This document shows, piece after piece, positions 1-11,873 of a stretch of DNA of 64,000 nt. The first letter of the stretch is position 1; each line of letters begins with the position of its first letter. Origin of the DNA: Vitis vinifera (taxonomy: Eukaryota > Streptophyta > Magnoliopsida > Vitales > Vitaceae). The stretch is taken from NCBI RefSeq assembly GCF_030704535.1, contig NC_081812.1, positions 15,721,001 to 15,785,000 of the forward strand. Reading direction: 5' to 3'. The translations under genes were made by a program, and so were the position numbers. Below the pieces are notes generated by a model. That model was given only the letters and a program-made list of their open reading frames with translations, did no database searches and was not told the DNA's origin.

Positions 1-769
1 TGTATGTTTGTGCTTTTGTTCGTTTTATGTTTCTATTACTTTTTATTGTTATTGTGATCTGTCCATGTGAGATTTTTCTATGGTTAACAGAGAGAGGCCC
101 ATTCGTTCCCACTAAAGGGGTACCAAAGTGCCGGGTTGATATACTAAAAGTTTAACTAAAAGAAGAAATAATTGCAAACAGTTTTAGGGATGTTGGTGGG
201 CCGAACAGCTATTTTATTATTTAGGAGGTCGTACTGGTTGACTACATTAAGTTAAGGATCACTAAACCAGCAAAGAGGGCATGTGGAAATATGCAGGAAG
301 TAAAATCAACACATCTGCCCTATAAAAGGGGGGAAAACTTAGACTAAGATCCCTTTCTAAGAAGGGAAGGACCAGTACTTGGAAGGAATATGCTAATCAA
401 CAAAAAACTGATGCAATTATCCCTCTCAACCCAAATTTAGCTGGAGAATAAGTGCTGTTGATGTGTTATGGTCAATACTTTTGTTCACTTTTGGAACATA
501 AGCCTCACTTTATATTATGAAGTTTTGCAGTTTAACTGAATTCTCATTGCTTGAGTCCTTGTTCTGTAACTTTGTCCACTCTGTCTCAGCCTCTAAATTA
601 AGAATAAAAAGGAAGGAATTTTCTTTTTACTGGTGTATGTTTCCCTTTTAGCTAATATAAATATTAGTTGATTTAAGTAATACTTGATTTAGGAATACTC
701 AGCTGTTGGGAAAATCAAAGTTTAAAGTTTACTTCTCCTTTTTGGCGTGCGGAAAGTAGCTACTGGAAC
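1..769. other. 5' flank / probable leader of the DP gene
   Basis: No convincing coding exon is visible. The frame of the DP start codon stays open for about 25 codons upstream, to a possible splice acceptor near 702, so this stretch may hold a 5' UTR exon and intron or an upstream coding exon. The encoded length from the ATG at 770 already matches the family, so I treat it as leader or promoter. Confidence 0.4.
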
Positions 770-3700
770 ATGATGAGTGATAGACACCTGGGAGATATTC
801 TTGGGGGCTTTGATCATAACCATACAGGCAAACAGAGCCCTTTCTCAGTTTCATCAAGCTACGACCATACTGCAACTGCTAGTGAGAATACACCAGGAGT
901 GAACCATTTGGCTACTGATCATGAGAATAACAGCACTCCTCTATATGACAGGTGAACACAACTTGCTAATATGTTCTCTTTTCCATTTCTGATTAGAAGT
1001 GGCCAATCTGTAATGGTTAAGTCTATTATTAATTTTATTTTTTCCCTAAGCTAAATACTTTTTTCTTTTCCCAAAAAATAGTGCAGCAAAGAAAAAGAGA
1101 GTATCAAGAATCATCGGTGGGGGGCTGCGGCAGTTCAGTATCATAGGTTGAATATCCTTTTATATAAATTAGATTTATTGGTAGTGCTATCCGCATATGT
1201 GATATTGATGACATTAAGGCATTAGTATTACTATCTTTTTTCAGTTTCTCATGTGCTTCTATTGTACTTTTCCAATAGTACCATCACTAGGTCTTCCTTG
1301 CTTGGTAAACATCTAATTTTAGTCTAATTTTCTTTGTCAGTTTGTAAGAAGGTGGAGAACAAGAGGACAACCACATATAGTGAGGTATTTGTTTTATTAT
1401 TAGTAACTATGAGGCTTGTTTTGCTGAAGGAAAAAAAAAGAATGTTAGGTGAAAGACCCAATAGATTTATTGTGTTCTAAATGTTTCCTCTAGAGATATT
1501 ATTTCTACTTGAATGTCATTTCTGGATATTTGATTTGAAGAACGGTGTAAAAGAGTTGTTGAGTCAAGGTGATAAATGTATTTCAAATGCTATATGTGAA
1601 AGTACAGATTCATGGTGTTATATTATCTAATTAGTGAGACTGTAACTGAAGGCATGCCTTTGAGCAGTCTAGAATGATTCGACATGCTTTTTGTTTTGAC
1701 CTCGAGTTGTTGGGTGGAGGAATTGTGAATGATAATCACTTTGTGTTTCTTTTTTACCCCCTCTTTTTAGTGTTTCCTTTTTTTTTAATTTTTTGTGCAA
1801 GGGTTTCAACATTGGTTCCTCTGTAGATCATGTGATTCCATTTCTTCAGAGGAAATGTGTTTTTCTCTGTTCCAACTCTCCCCAAAATACAGCTAGATGA
1901 TATTGGTCATTTATTATCATTAAGTTTATATTGATAGTATAACTAGGATCTTAATCATGCTTTTTTGGTTTTCATGTGCCTGAGATTCATAATCTGGTTC
2001 ACTTGGTCCAGGTTGCAGATGAAATTATAGCAGAGTTTGCTGCAGCACACAGTAAAACAGCAGTATCTCTGGATGAGGTTTTGATCCAAATTTAAATTTT
2101 TAACTATTTATATTGTAATTAAATAGTGAAAGCTTCTTGAATATGTTTAAGAATGAATATGTCAGTTTGATGAGAAGAATATCCGGCGACGGGTTTATGA
2201 TGCATTGAATGTCCTTATGGCACTGGATATCATCACTAGAGACAAAAAGGAAATCAGGTGGAAGGGACTTCCAACTGCAGATTGGAAGGATATAGAAGAG
2301 GTCAAGGTGTGTACCCTTGCTTAGTATTTACATTTTAATTAAAAACCATATTTTATTGTTTGACCTCTCTCTCTCTCTCTCTCCACACATCAGCACACAC
2401 ATTATGTGTCTATCCATGTATAAATTCTCACGCTGATGAAGCTAAGAAAATGGCTCTAACCTGATTATGGTTTCTTGTTTATTATGCTTGCAGGCACTAC
2501 GTGTGAAGCTTATGACTAGGATGGAAAAGAAAACTGCCTACTTGAAAGATTTAGAAGATCAAGTAATATCATTTATCTTATTTCATATAGAATTGTTTAT
2601 ATAAAATATCATAAGGTGATCATGTGGGTAATTCTTGGAGTCCAATTGTGCAGTAGTGTAGGAAATCAAAAGTTTTTCCACTTAAGAGTTATACTTGAAG
2701 GTTTTTTCCTTTACAGACTTAGTATAAGTTTTTTACTAAAGTAACTTGCATGATATTTTTTTTATAAGAATTAGTTGCATGGAACGTTGAATCAACAAAT
2801 CCAAAAAGCTATCAAAACAGATGGTTTTCAGTGTTATGTTTTATGGTATTGGATATAGGTATTGGGTATGGAACCTGTAGATATGTCCAATTTATTTACT
2901 TATTCTTTAATGTTGGCAAACATTTATCCCAACTATTGGCAAAGCAAATCCTGGGTGACATGGGTTTGCCCCTTTACCCTACTCCACTTAAATATTGGGA
3001 AGGCTCGAACTCAAGACTTTTGGTTTATTGCCAGATGACACTACCACTGAGTTACACTGCAAGGGCAAAATCCATAAAAACTGGGATATATGAATGTAGA
3101 CAAGTATTCTTTTCACAAGATAATCTATCAGTTTAAAAAAATTAAGACATTTAACTATAAATTGATGATATTGTTGTAATAAGGTTGAAATATGACATGA
3201 AGGAAGTCCACATACTTCACAGTAAATATGTACATGCCAAAGTGTCATATATTGTGTTTTCATAAATTTAAATGGCAAATGCACCATAGAATATGTTGTG
3301 TTAAGACAGGAGCATTGCACCTTATTATCTTTGAGTCTGCTGTCAGTTAACTTTATATATACTTAGCATTTGACTTTGTCAGGGTTCATCTGTGTTGTAT
3401 GGATTCAAATATCTGGGTTCTGATGTGGGTATGTCCTAATAGTTGGTTTATTTCACCTCTTTGTCTTAAGGAATAGACCATGCATGGATATTTTCACATT
3501 TATGATTCACTAAAAATAAAAATATAATCTTCATAAAATGCTAGCCATATTCAGATTCCATTTTCCCTTGCAAATAATGACAGATTTAGATATGAGAAAA
3601 AAATTATTAAGACCCAAACCAATAATACAAAAGTCCATGCACCTCATGGTTACAATAACATGCATACCATGGCTCAGTCCATCAGAAAGAAAAAAAAAAA

Positions 3701-4945
3701 TCAGGGAAAAAAAAAATTAGTTAGCATGACATGCATCCATTGTTAGTCATTGATAATTTGACATTTATCTATTTTCTTTTTAAAGAAGTGATTTTAATTG
3801 GTTTGTTTTTATTTTTCTAACTTTTTACTTTGAAAACAGATTGTAGGTCTCCAGAATCTGATGCTACGAAACCAGCAGTTGCTTAAGTCTGGAAATGTTC
3901 CTTCAGAAGGATTTCCTTTGCCATTTATATTGGTTCAAGTATTTATATCTTTTTCTCATCTGAAATGCATTTTATATGCTTTGCTTTGTTTTCTATTAGT
4001 TGGAAACAATTACAGTTTCATTTTTGTGTTCTCTTCATATTCTATTTTATAATGCATATGAAGACCCAACCAATCTGTTTGATAATTTTATAATGCAACT
4101 CATTCAATTTTATTTTTACCAAATTTAATTTACATTCTATCTTGGATAATCATTTTTTCTTCTAGCTCATAAACCAGTTTTAGGGTCCTAATATGTACTT
4201 TTTCATCACAAGTTCTTTTCTGATTCTCTTACACTTTTTTTTCCCTCCCTTTTTGGTGTAATCTTATCATCAATATATAGTCATATTCTTAGTACCAAGT
4301 TGTATTGGGCTGACTTGCGGATTGCCAAAACTAATATCCATGTTTCAAACATGTATACTAAAAAAATAATTCTGTGGTGATATGACATGGAATTGTACTG
4401 GTGTTTTACAATTACAAATTTTGTACAGATTCTGTCATTTGGGCTGTAGTGTACTTGTATAGTATTAACATTTTTTCGCTCTCTCTGTCTTTAGACAAGT
4501 CCTCATGCTACAGTTGAGATTGAGATTTCTGAGGACATGCAGCTGGTGCACTTTGACTTCAACAGGTAAGGCATAAGGATACTCATTTGGTTGTTATAAA
4601 AAAACATTTATAGGGTACACTTTGAGTTAGGTTATTGATATATATATATACACATATGTCGCTGCAATTGAGGAGATCTTTATATTGCAGTAAAAGTTAT
4701 GACCACTTCATACTTAGTGCTGTGGAGATTCCCTAATACAATATGGCTATCATCTTATTGGCAGTACACCCTTTTCCTTGCATGATGATGCTTACATTCT
4801 TAAGTTAATGCGGTGCTACCAACTGCCAGCTGAGAGTAGACATGTTTCTCAGAGTTCTTCAGTTCACTCAACTTCAAGCTCCGACATTGCATCTGGAAGC
4901 ACCAAGCCCTTCTACTGGAACTCTGAGATGGACACACTGAAATGA
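770..4945 (+). CDS. E2F dimerisation partner DP, DPA-like transcription factor
   Basis: Nine exons: 770-951, 1082-1146, 1341-1384, 2012-2077, 2166-2306, 2494-2562, 3840-3938, 4495-4565, 4765-4945. They have GT-AG borders and sum to 305 codons plus stop, close to Arabidopsis DPA (about 290). Residues 74-155 form the DP winged-helix DNA-binding domain, beginning GGGLRQFS and containing the hallmark [20 protein letters not shown] near 121-140. Residues 156-190 are the start of a charged coiled-coil dimerisation region. Residues 215-258, with [18 protein letters not shown], are the conserved DP marked-box-like segment. The C-terminus is serine-rich and resembles DPA rather than the longer DPB type. 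DP proteins pair with E2F to control S-phase genes in the nucleus. The start at 770 (or 773, the next Met) was chosen because the length fits. The large intron 2563-3839 carries a SINE. Confidence 0.93.
2930..3070 (-). mobile_element. tRNA-derived SINE in an intron of the DP gene
   Basis: Read on the minus strand, 3041-3054 is TAACTCAGTGGTAG, a good pol III A box. Positions 3002-3012 read GAGTTCGAGCC, a good B box, about 30 nt downstream. This is the tRNA-like head of a plant SINE. The tail runs toward lower coordinates and its end is uncertain. No clear target-site duplication was found. It lies antisense in the sixth DP intron. A tRNA gene is unlikely because acceptor and anticodon stems do not form. 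Confidence 0.6.
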
Positions 4946-6807
4946 GCATATTTTAGAATGTATAATTGGAACTGTGGTATAGGCTTATAGCTAGCTACAA
5001 AATTAATACATAGAAAATACATGTATCTATGGTAACTTGTATATCAGTATATGATTATACATCCTTCTATTGTTTAAATGGATCGGCTTTTCAGCAATAA
5101 TTGATAACTTAATCACTTTGTAACTTCGCTGATTCTGCCCTTTTAATCAATTGGTGGTCCAATTCAAGGTTGTCTAACTAGAAGTTAGAATACAGGTGTG
5201 GACTGAGTAAATTAATGGGCAGTTCTGATTCTTTCGAAGATACCAGTGGAATTGAAGACTAGATTATAAATAATACAGATAAAAACCATCAATAGCCGGA
5301 GTTTTTATAAGGGTTCTAATTATAATAATGTTGATCGTTTAATCAGTGTAAGGGATGATTTGGGTTATAGAGATTCTAATGATGAGGTGATAAGTGGTTT
5401 TTCAGATTACTTTGTGGTTCTAGCACTTCTGTTTATATTATCAAAAAGTAATAAATAACAAAAAAAATCAAAAAGTAATAAATAACAGAAAAAAAAAAAT
5501 TATGTTTGATTATTAAAAATTATAGAAAAAAATATATATTAAAATTATCTTGGGTTCTTGGAAGTACAAAAGAAAAAGAAAATGTAAAGAATTATGGATT
5601 TCTTATGTTTGGTTTTAAGAATATAAAAAGGAAATAAAATATAATTAAAATTTATTAAAAATCAATATACTTTTAAATTATTTTATCTTTATATAATAGA
5701 AGAAAATAATTAAAACGAGTATGAAAAAGGATATAAAATAATTTATTAAGTTTAAACTTATTTTTCATTTTCTTTATTTTTTTTCTTCATATTTTTTCTT
5801 AAATTTTTTAGGAACCAAACATTGTCTAAAGGAAAATGATTTTCTAATATTTGATTTTATTATAAAAAAAAATATGAAAAAAAATTAAAAATAATTAAAA
5901 CTAGTTAAAAGTTTATATATTTTAAAACTAATAATGGGAACGCATCGAAAAATAAACGAGTTTCGTCATTGAATGGAAACGCATCGAACGAAGATCCACA
6001 CTAATCTTTATATAAAAGAAACAAAGGAAATAAAATGAGTTATAACATGTAAAAATAAATTATCAATTTTAAGTAGATTTTTTATTTTCTCTCAATTTTA
6101 TTTTTCTGTCGTAAGATTAACGTTAGTTTCAAATCCTTTGTAAATTCCAATGATTTCTACCCCTGTAACATATTTTCTTTCCATACGTGGAGATGGTTTG
6201 TGATGTAGGAAAAACTGGAATGGTACAACTAAAGCAAGTAATTTCAAAAGGATTCTCTCTAACTTCATTGTGGTAGTTATAAAGTCTAGGTGAATAGGAA
6301 TATTGTGGAAGTAAGGTCCAATAGGTGCACACAATACTGATGTAGCAAGTTAAAAAAGCAAATTGACTAAAAATAATTAAAGCCATGGATATGAGACATG
6401 AGCTGCCTTTTCCTCTATTTCTTTTGGAAAAGTTGAAAAAATAAATAAATAATAAAAACAGTGAATTTATTTTCCATATCGACTTTGGTATTCAAATATT
6501 TGGAAGAGTGTTATGATTGATTGTTTTTCAAGAGTGTAAGCAAGTAAAGTCAAAAAAATTTTGGGGTGGCGTCATTGACCAACCAAACTAGCCCATTATT
6601 AGCAGCAAATAAGCCAAGGAGGACAGAGAAGGTTCACTTTTATCAGCACTAGGTTGTCACATATCAAATTAATTAGTGGCGGCAATTCCTTTTGTTAAGT
6701 GAATTATTTTATAAAAATTAATCAAGGAGTGAATGGGGTTTGGGTCCCATATCAAGATAGGGAGTGTTAACATCACGCGCTTGATGGGAGGAGCAAGATA
6801 ATTTGAA

Positions 6808-6832
6808 ATATATATATATATATATATATATT
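6808..6832. repeat. TA microsatellite
   Basis: An uninterrupted run of alternating T and A about 25 bp long, upstream of the Dof gene. Such tracts are unstable and often polymorphic. Confidence 0.9.
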
Positions 6833-7078
6833 ATACATACATATATATATTCCCATGCATGCAAAATATATATAAAAAAAATAGAAAAGGAAAGAGAGTG
6901 AGGGTGTGGGGGGATGATAAGAGATGAAGCTAGCCATGGAGGAGGAAAAAGGTTCATTCGGTCGGGACACTTACGACTATTGTACACCACTAAAGCACCC
7001 ACAACAGTCTTTTACTTTTAAAAATCAGGCTTTGTTTAATGATCATGTTTTAATTAGCAATTAAGAAACTGGGGAGTC

Positions 7079-7080
<2 letters not shown>

Positions 7081-7115
<35 letters not shown>
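7081..7115. repeat. CT microsatellite
   Basis: A CT run of about 35 bp with one interruption, some 440 bp before the Dof start codon. A second, less regular CT-rich block covers 7369-7428 in the probable leader. Pyrimidine tracts near transcription starts are common in plants. Confidence 0.9.
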
Positions 7116-7119
<4 letters not shown>

Positions 7120-7301
7120 AAATGCACATAAAAACTTTAATTCATGCAAGAGGAGAGCCACTCATGTGCTTGTTTGCGGGGCAGTGCACACAGCGTCATA
7201 AAGAAGCTTACAGGCTAAGAAACATCGCCTTCACAAAACCCTAAAAAGCAATAAAACAAAAATAGATGGAGAGTGAGAGCCAACACCACCACCCCTTAAT
7301 A

Positions 7302-7311
7302 TATATAAATA
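7302..7311 (+). promoter_or_regulatory. Probable TATA box of the Dof gene
   Basis: The sequence TATATAAATA lies about 220 bp upstream of the Dof ATG and is followed by a pyrimidine-rich leader. If it is used, transcription would start around 7330-7340. This is inferred from position and sequence only. Confidence 0.45.
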
Positions 7312-7454
7312 AATAAAGCACCCCCCTACCTCCTTTATTTTTGCTCCACATTTCTCTTCTTTCTTTCTCTCCTTTCTCCTCCCCCATCTCTATCTCTCTC
7401 TCTATCTTTCTCTCTCTCTCTCTCTCTGCAACAAGCTAGCACTCTCTCTTGTAC

Positions 7455-7460
7455 ATGTGA
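7455..7460 (+). promoter_or_regulatory. Minimal start-stop upstream ORF in the Dof leader
   Basis: ATG followed at once by TGA, 65 bp before the Dof start codon and downstream of the probable TATA box. If the leader is transcribed as inferred, ribosomes would meet a start-stop pair before the main ORF. No conservation evidence is available here. Confidence 0.35.
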
Positions 7461-7524
7461 TTCTCCACCATATCTCCAAAAACAAACCCCATCAACCTTT
7501 ACAAAAGAGAAAGGATCCATTATC

Positions 7525-8683
7525 ATGGTTTTTTCTTCCATGCCATCCTATCTTGATCCAGCCAACTGGCAACAGGTTAGGGTTTCTTCAGTTTTGTGTC
7601 CATGGCTTCTTTGTCAATAAAGCTAAATATTTCAAAAGATAAATATTCCTATTACTTTTCCTATCTCTTGTTGAATATACCAGATATTTGATTTCTTTCT
7701 TTAATTTTTTTTGGCTTTTTAATGTTTTACAGCCACACAATCATGAAGCTGGAAGTAGCGGTCTTCCAAACCAGCCGCCCCCTCCTCCACCTCCGCCTCC
7801 ACAACCTCATGGAGGTGGCGGCACTGGCTCCATCAGGCCAGGTTCTATGGCTGACCGAGCCCGTCTCGCCAATATACCGTTGCCCGAAGCTGCTTTGAAG
7901 TGCCCAAGATGTGAATCAACAAACACAAAATTTTGCTACTTCAACAACTACAGTCTCTCCCAGCCTCGACACTTCTGCAAGACCTGTAGAAGGTACTGGA
8001 CTAGAGGTGGTGCTCTGAGAAATGTTCCAGTGGGAGGAGGTTGCCGGAGAAACAAAAGAAGCAAAGGAAGTAGCTCAAAATCTCCTGTCAGCGGAGATCG
8101 CCAGGCGGGTTCTAGTTCAACAGGTGCAATCCACTCCAATTGTAGCACTGCTGAAATCCTAGGCCTCGCACCCCAGATTCCACCCATGCGTTTCATGGCC
8201 CCTTTACACCATCTCGCTGACTATGGCGCCGGCGATATAGGCTTAAACTACAGTGGAATTCCTACAGCAGTCGGGGGCACAGGTGACATGAATTTTCAGA
8301 TAGGAAGTCATCTAGGTGGTGGCAGTAGCGGCGGAGCTGGAGGTGTTGGTGGTTCATTTTTATCGGTTGGAGGTTTAGAGCAGTGGCGATTGCAGCAAAC
8401 ACAGCAATTCCCCTTCTTAGGTGGGTTGGATCCGCCACCAGGGTTATACCCATTAGAGGGTGGTGTTGAGCCATCCAATTATGTTGGGGGAAGCAGTCAG
8501 GTTCGGCCGAAGCTAACTGGGTCTGGGTTAAGTCAGGTGGCTTCCGTGAAGATGGAAGATAATCATGAGATGAATGTGGCAAGGCAGTTCTTGGGAATTC
8601 CAGGAAATGATCAGTATTGGGGTGGTAATGCATGGACAGATCTAGCTAGTTTTAGCTCTTCTTCCACTAGTCACCCCTTATAA
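7525..8683 (+). CDS. Dof zinc-finger transcription factor (Dof5.1/Dof2.4/Dof3.6-like)
   Basis: Two exons, 7525-7575 and 7733-8683, encode 333 residues. The 17-residue first exon ([17 protein letters not shown]) and the intron right after it are characteristic of the Dof5.1/Dof2.4/Dof3.6 subgroup. The Dof domain covers residues 74-125, with zinc ligands Cys74, Cys77, Cys99 and Cys102 (CX2CX21CX2C), then the usual [19 protein letters not shown] stretch and a basic nuclear-localisation patch. Before the finger is a polyproline run (about 33-40) and a Gly-rich stretch; after it come Gly/Ser-rich regions and a C-terminal end resembling Dof5.1 relatives (WTDLASF). Dof proteins bind AAAG sites in the nucleus. 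A CT-rich leader precedes the gene. A frame running back from exon 2 through the intron is not the real start. Confidence 0.95.
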
Positions 8684-11600
8684 AACGGATCACTGGCCAA
8701 AACCTCATCATGAAGCTTTAATTTTTTTTTCCTTGAGTAGAGCTTCAACTAAAGAAAACCCAATCCAAAAATGAAGTTTCAGTCAAACTCCATATCACAA
8801 AAGTTGGCCTTTGTCTCTTCAAGAGTGACTAAAAACCCTAGAAATTGTAGGCTTCTTGTTTTTCATTTTCTTTCTTTCTTTCTTTTTAATTTAGTTTTAT
8901 AATGTAATGTGTGAACTGTTTACTGAAGTGCGTGTACGAGTTCATGGAGTTTTATATCAGACATGTTGATCAAAAGTGTTAGGCTGATGACTGGTTTCTT
9001 TGTTATGGACTGACAAAGTCCCACATATCATCTTCTTTCCATGCTTTGCTACTGTTGCATTTCAGTGGGATTACCTAATCTCAGAAATCAAGTAGTATCT
9101 TTCGAACAACACGTCCACCATTTGTAGTAGACCTCGTCTAGATAACGGAATGAAAAAAAAACAACACTGTACACATATATTTACTGATTGATTGATTCAA
9201 TGTTGTGGGGCTTTACAATCAAAATCAGGGTTTATTTCATTGAAAATTGAAATGTCTTCTTCCTTGAAATGACATTCTTCTGATGCTGTGATTCTTAGAA
9301 TTTTCTTTTTGTTCTTATGTTTTTTATGTCATACGTACTAAGTTGGGATTCATAGTGTGTTCAAGAAATCATAGTGACTGCTAACTTCATTAGCTAGCTA
9401 GTCCTAGGTCTGAGCATGCAGTACAAATGTGATTGTTTTGTCTTCAAGAATTAGAGTTTCAGTTAATTTTCTGCCGCAGAATTAAGCATCTAAGGCTCTT
9501 TGTTCATTTGGATAATATCCTTTTTCTGCTTACGTTTCAGACTTTTGGGTACTTAGCTTGCAACATGGAAGCCATTTTACTGGAAAAAATTTCCAGGAAT
9601 GTCGAATGTACAACATTTCTTAGGAAATTTTGAATGACAAGATCGATCAGTTTCCAGCATTGAGAGAAGCAAATATATTAATTCTCTTACAACATATTTT
9701 TGTGTGTAGATCGACTCCATCATGACAACTTCAACTCAGGCCATCGCCTCACAATGGTCATGTGTGAAAATCCTGGTCCTTTTTCCTATGAAACGAACAA
9801 AGCCTTGAAGATTGTTAATTTCTTGAAGCCACTTAACCAAAGAATGAGCTCTAGTGGATTAGAAGACTTGTTTCTAATTGCATATTCACAATCTTTGAGA
9901 AGGGAAATGAAGTTGAAACAGCCCATTTTTACCTCCTGAAAATAGCCAATTATTCTAAACTTTTCTCCCACGAAGATGGTTTCAAGTTCCAATGGAAGTC
10001 CATTGAAAATATGGTATACACCACCGCTTTTTTGATCCATCATGTGGCCTTCCCCTCTGTGTCTAGCTGTCTAGCAAGTTCATTCAAGTCACTGAATCTC
10101 AGCTGAGTACAAAAGGGCATATGGTCATTCATTTGCAAAATCATCATCAAAAGAGTTCAAATTTAAAAATGTTTGATGAAATACATCTTTGGCTGACACC
10201 TGGTTTTGCCCCACCCGATGAGAAAGAGAGGAGAGGGTTTCTACCAGTTGTCTTGAGGACAGAGAGGGATCTAATATCCAGTCTAAACACAAAAAGTCAT
10301 TTTATATCCTTGGCATCATCATATCAAGCTTGTATCCTTTCTATGCTGGCCTTGCATTGAAAATATTTCCCGCCCCCTCCCACTCCCTTTCCACATGGAA
10401 AATTCCAAACCCATATTTTATTTTTCGTCCATCATTTTCTCGAGAAGAAGACAAGAAAATCCACTTAGAGATTAGTAACTTTCAACTGCCCAAGAAATCT
10501 ATGGTTCAACAATGCAAAATTGTTTTTCTTTTCTTTATTTTTGCATGAGAAAGGATAGAATGTACATGTGATCTTCTGCATTGATGTTGTAATAAATGAT
10601 TGATGGTAATGATAGGCAAGGTACATGTTTGTTGGGCAAGGGTTTGAAAGAGGGGGGGAAGAGTAGGGTTTCTAGGATAAGACAAGTGTCTCAAAAGACT
10701 CCAAAAAAAAAAAAAAAAATTCCCATAAAAAATGTAAATAAATAAATTAAAGCTTCAATAGGTAAAGTGAGTGAGCTAAGACTAAGAGAAGTTGAATTGG
10801 GTCGAGGAAGAAGCATAACGTAAAGACTGCAGCAGAGAGTCAAAGACAAGTCTGAGAATGCTGAAGCCTTCCGCATTTGACGCGCGTGAAGTACGTGCTT
10901 CTGCCACCACACAGCAAGCAGACAAACGTACTTCTGTCAGTATTCATCCCTGACTCTTTAACACTCTCCCCAAGTGATTCGATCTTACATTGCACGCGCC
11001 TCCATGCGGCGTCATTTTTCTCTTTCCTTCTTTCTTTTCTAAATATACCACGCTGTTTTTCTTTCAACACGTACAGAAAATCATGACTTCCCATTCTTTT
11101 TCTTTCCACACGTACAGAAAAAACCATGACCTCCATTCATCCTCTTACCCAATTATTAATATTATTCATTTTCCAGATAGCTATAACCATCTTCGCCCCA
11201 TCATTCAGAGTCGAGAGCGATTCCTTGTGTGCAAGAATGAAGCTTTTAAAACTCTTTGTTCTCTTGGGTAAAGAGGAAATAGTTGGATATAGTCCTGAAG
11301 TTGGGCCATACTTCACCATGATTTGTTGAAGAAGTTAGCAGAAACTAGTGGGGTGGGAAGGAATAGAAAGCTGCAACTGACCATGTAAGCAAGAGGAATG
11401 TCTTGTCATTTGCCGTCTCATAAGGCGGCAATCCATTATAGTTGGTTATGGAGTACATGTCTCTTTCAATTATAACATCTACCAAAAAGAAAAGTAGCAC
11501 GTTTCCAGGTTGTTCCTCCCCAATTTAGAATGTAACGTTCTCTATTTGAATTCTTCCTAGATAAAAAATGTGACATATATATAGTTGATCATCCGTTCTA

Positions 11601-11830
11601 ACTAAAGGGTTTTGGATTGAGAGTCACGATGTAATCCCACTAGGATTCTTTGGTTAATTACCACTTAAATGATCCCATGATCATGTGCCAGAAGTTCTAC
11701 TTATGTATGAGAAAGATCGATCATAGAGGCAAAATAAAAATAAAATTCATTTGGGTTTATTAAAAAAAAAAAGAATGAAAAAAAGGAAAGTTGGCCCACA
11801 AAATTGGAAATTAGAACCAAGTATGAAGGA
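8684..11830. other. Gene-poor region after the Dof gene
   Basis: The Dof 3' UTR is followed by ordinary-composition DNA. The open frames (up to about 98 codons) are scattered, overlap on both strands and show no protein domain. The one clear structure is the 42-bp tandem duplication at 11056-11138. No RNA gene was recognised. Confidence 0.5.
11056..11138. repeat. Two-copy 42-bp tandem duplication
   Basis: The unit beginning TTTTTCTTTC and containing ACACGTACAGAAAA, then CATGAC and CCATTC, occurs twice back to back with a few mismatches and one short length change. Each copy contains an ACGT core. Confidence 0.8.
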
Positions 11831-11840
11831 TCCACAAGAT

Positions 11841-11873
11841 GGGGTGGATGGGGTGGACGGGGGGTGGACGGGG
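11841..11873 (+). other. G-quadruplex-forming G-run
   Basis: Four runs of at least four G (11841-11844, 11850-11853, 11859-11864, 11870-11873) are separated by 5-nt loops of TGGAT or TGGAC. This fits the classic G4 pattern and also reads as a short tandem repeat of a GGGGTGGAC-like unit. The surroundings are AT-rich, so it stands out. No gene start is visible next to it. Confidence 0.75.

Larger units (their letters stand above)
4946..7301. other. Intergenic between DP and Dof genes
   Basis: The DP 3' UTR comes first, then AT-rich DNA. At about 5441-5490 a 26-27-bp unit is tandemly duplicated. A short phrase (ggaaacgcatcgaa-like) recurs at 5938 and 5974. A TA microsatellite lies at 6808-6832 and a CT microsatellite at 7081-7115. 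Open frames here are short and low in complexity, and none resembles a known protein. Confidence 0.5.

Noticed and set aside
7688-7732. In-frame extension of the Dof protein through the intron
   Set aside because: The stretch has a good acceptor at 7732 and the known subgroup start MVFSS is in the upstream exon, so this is intron.
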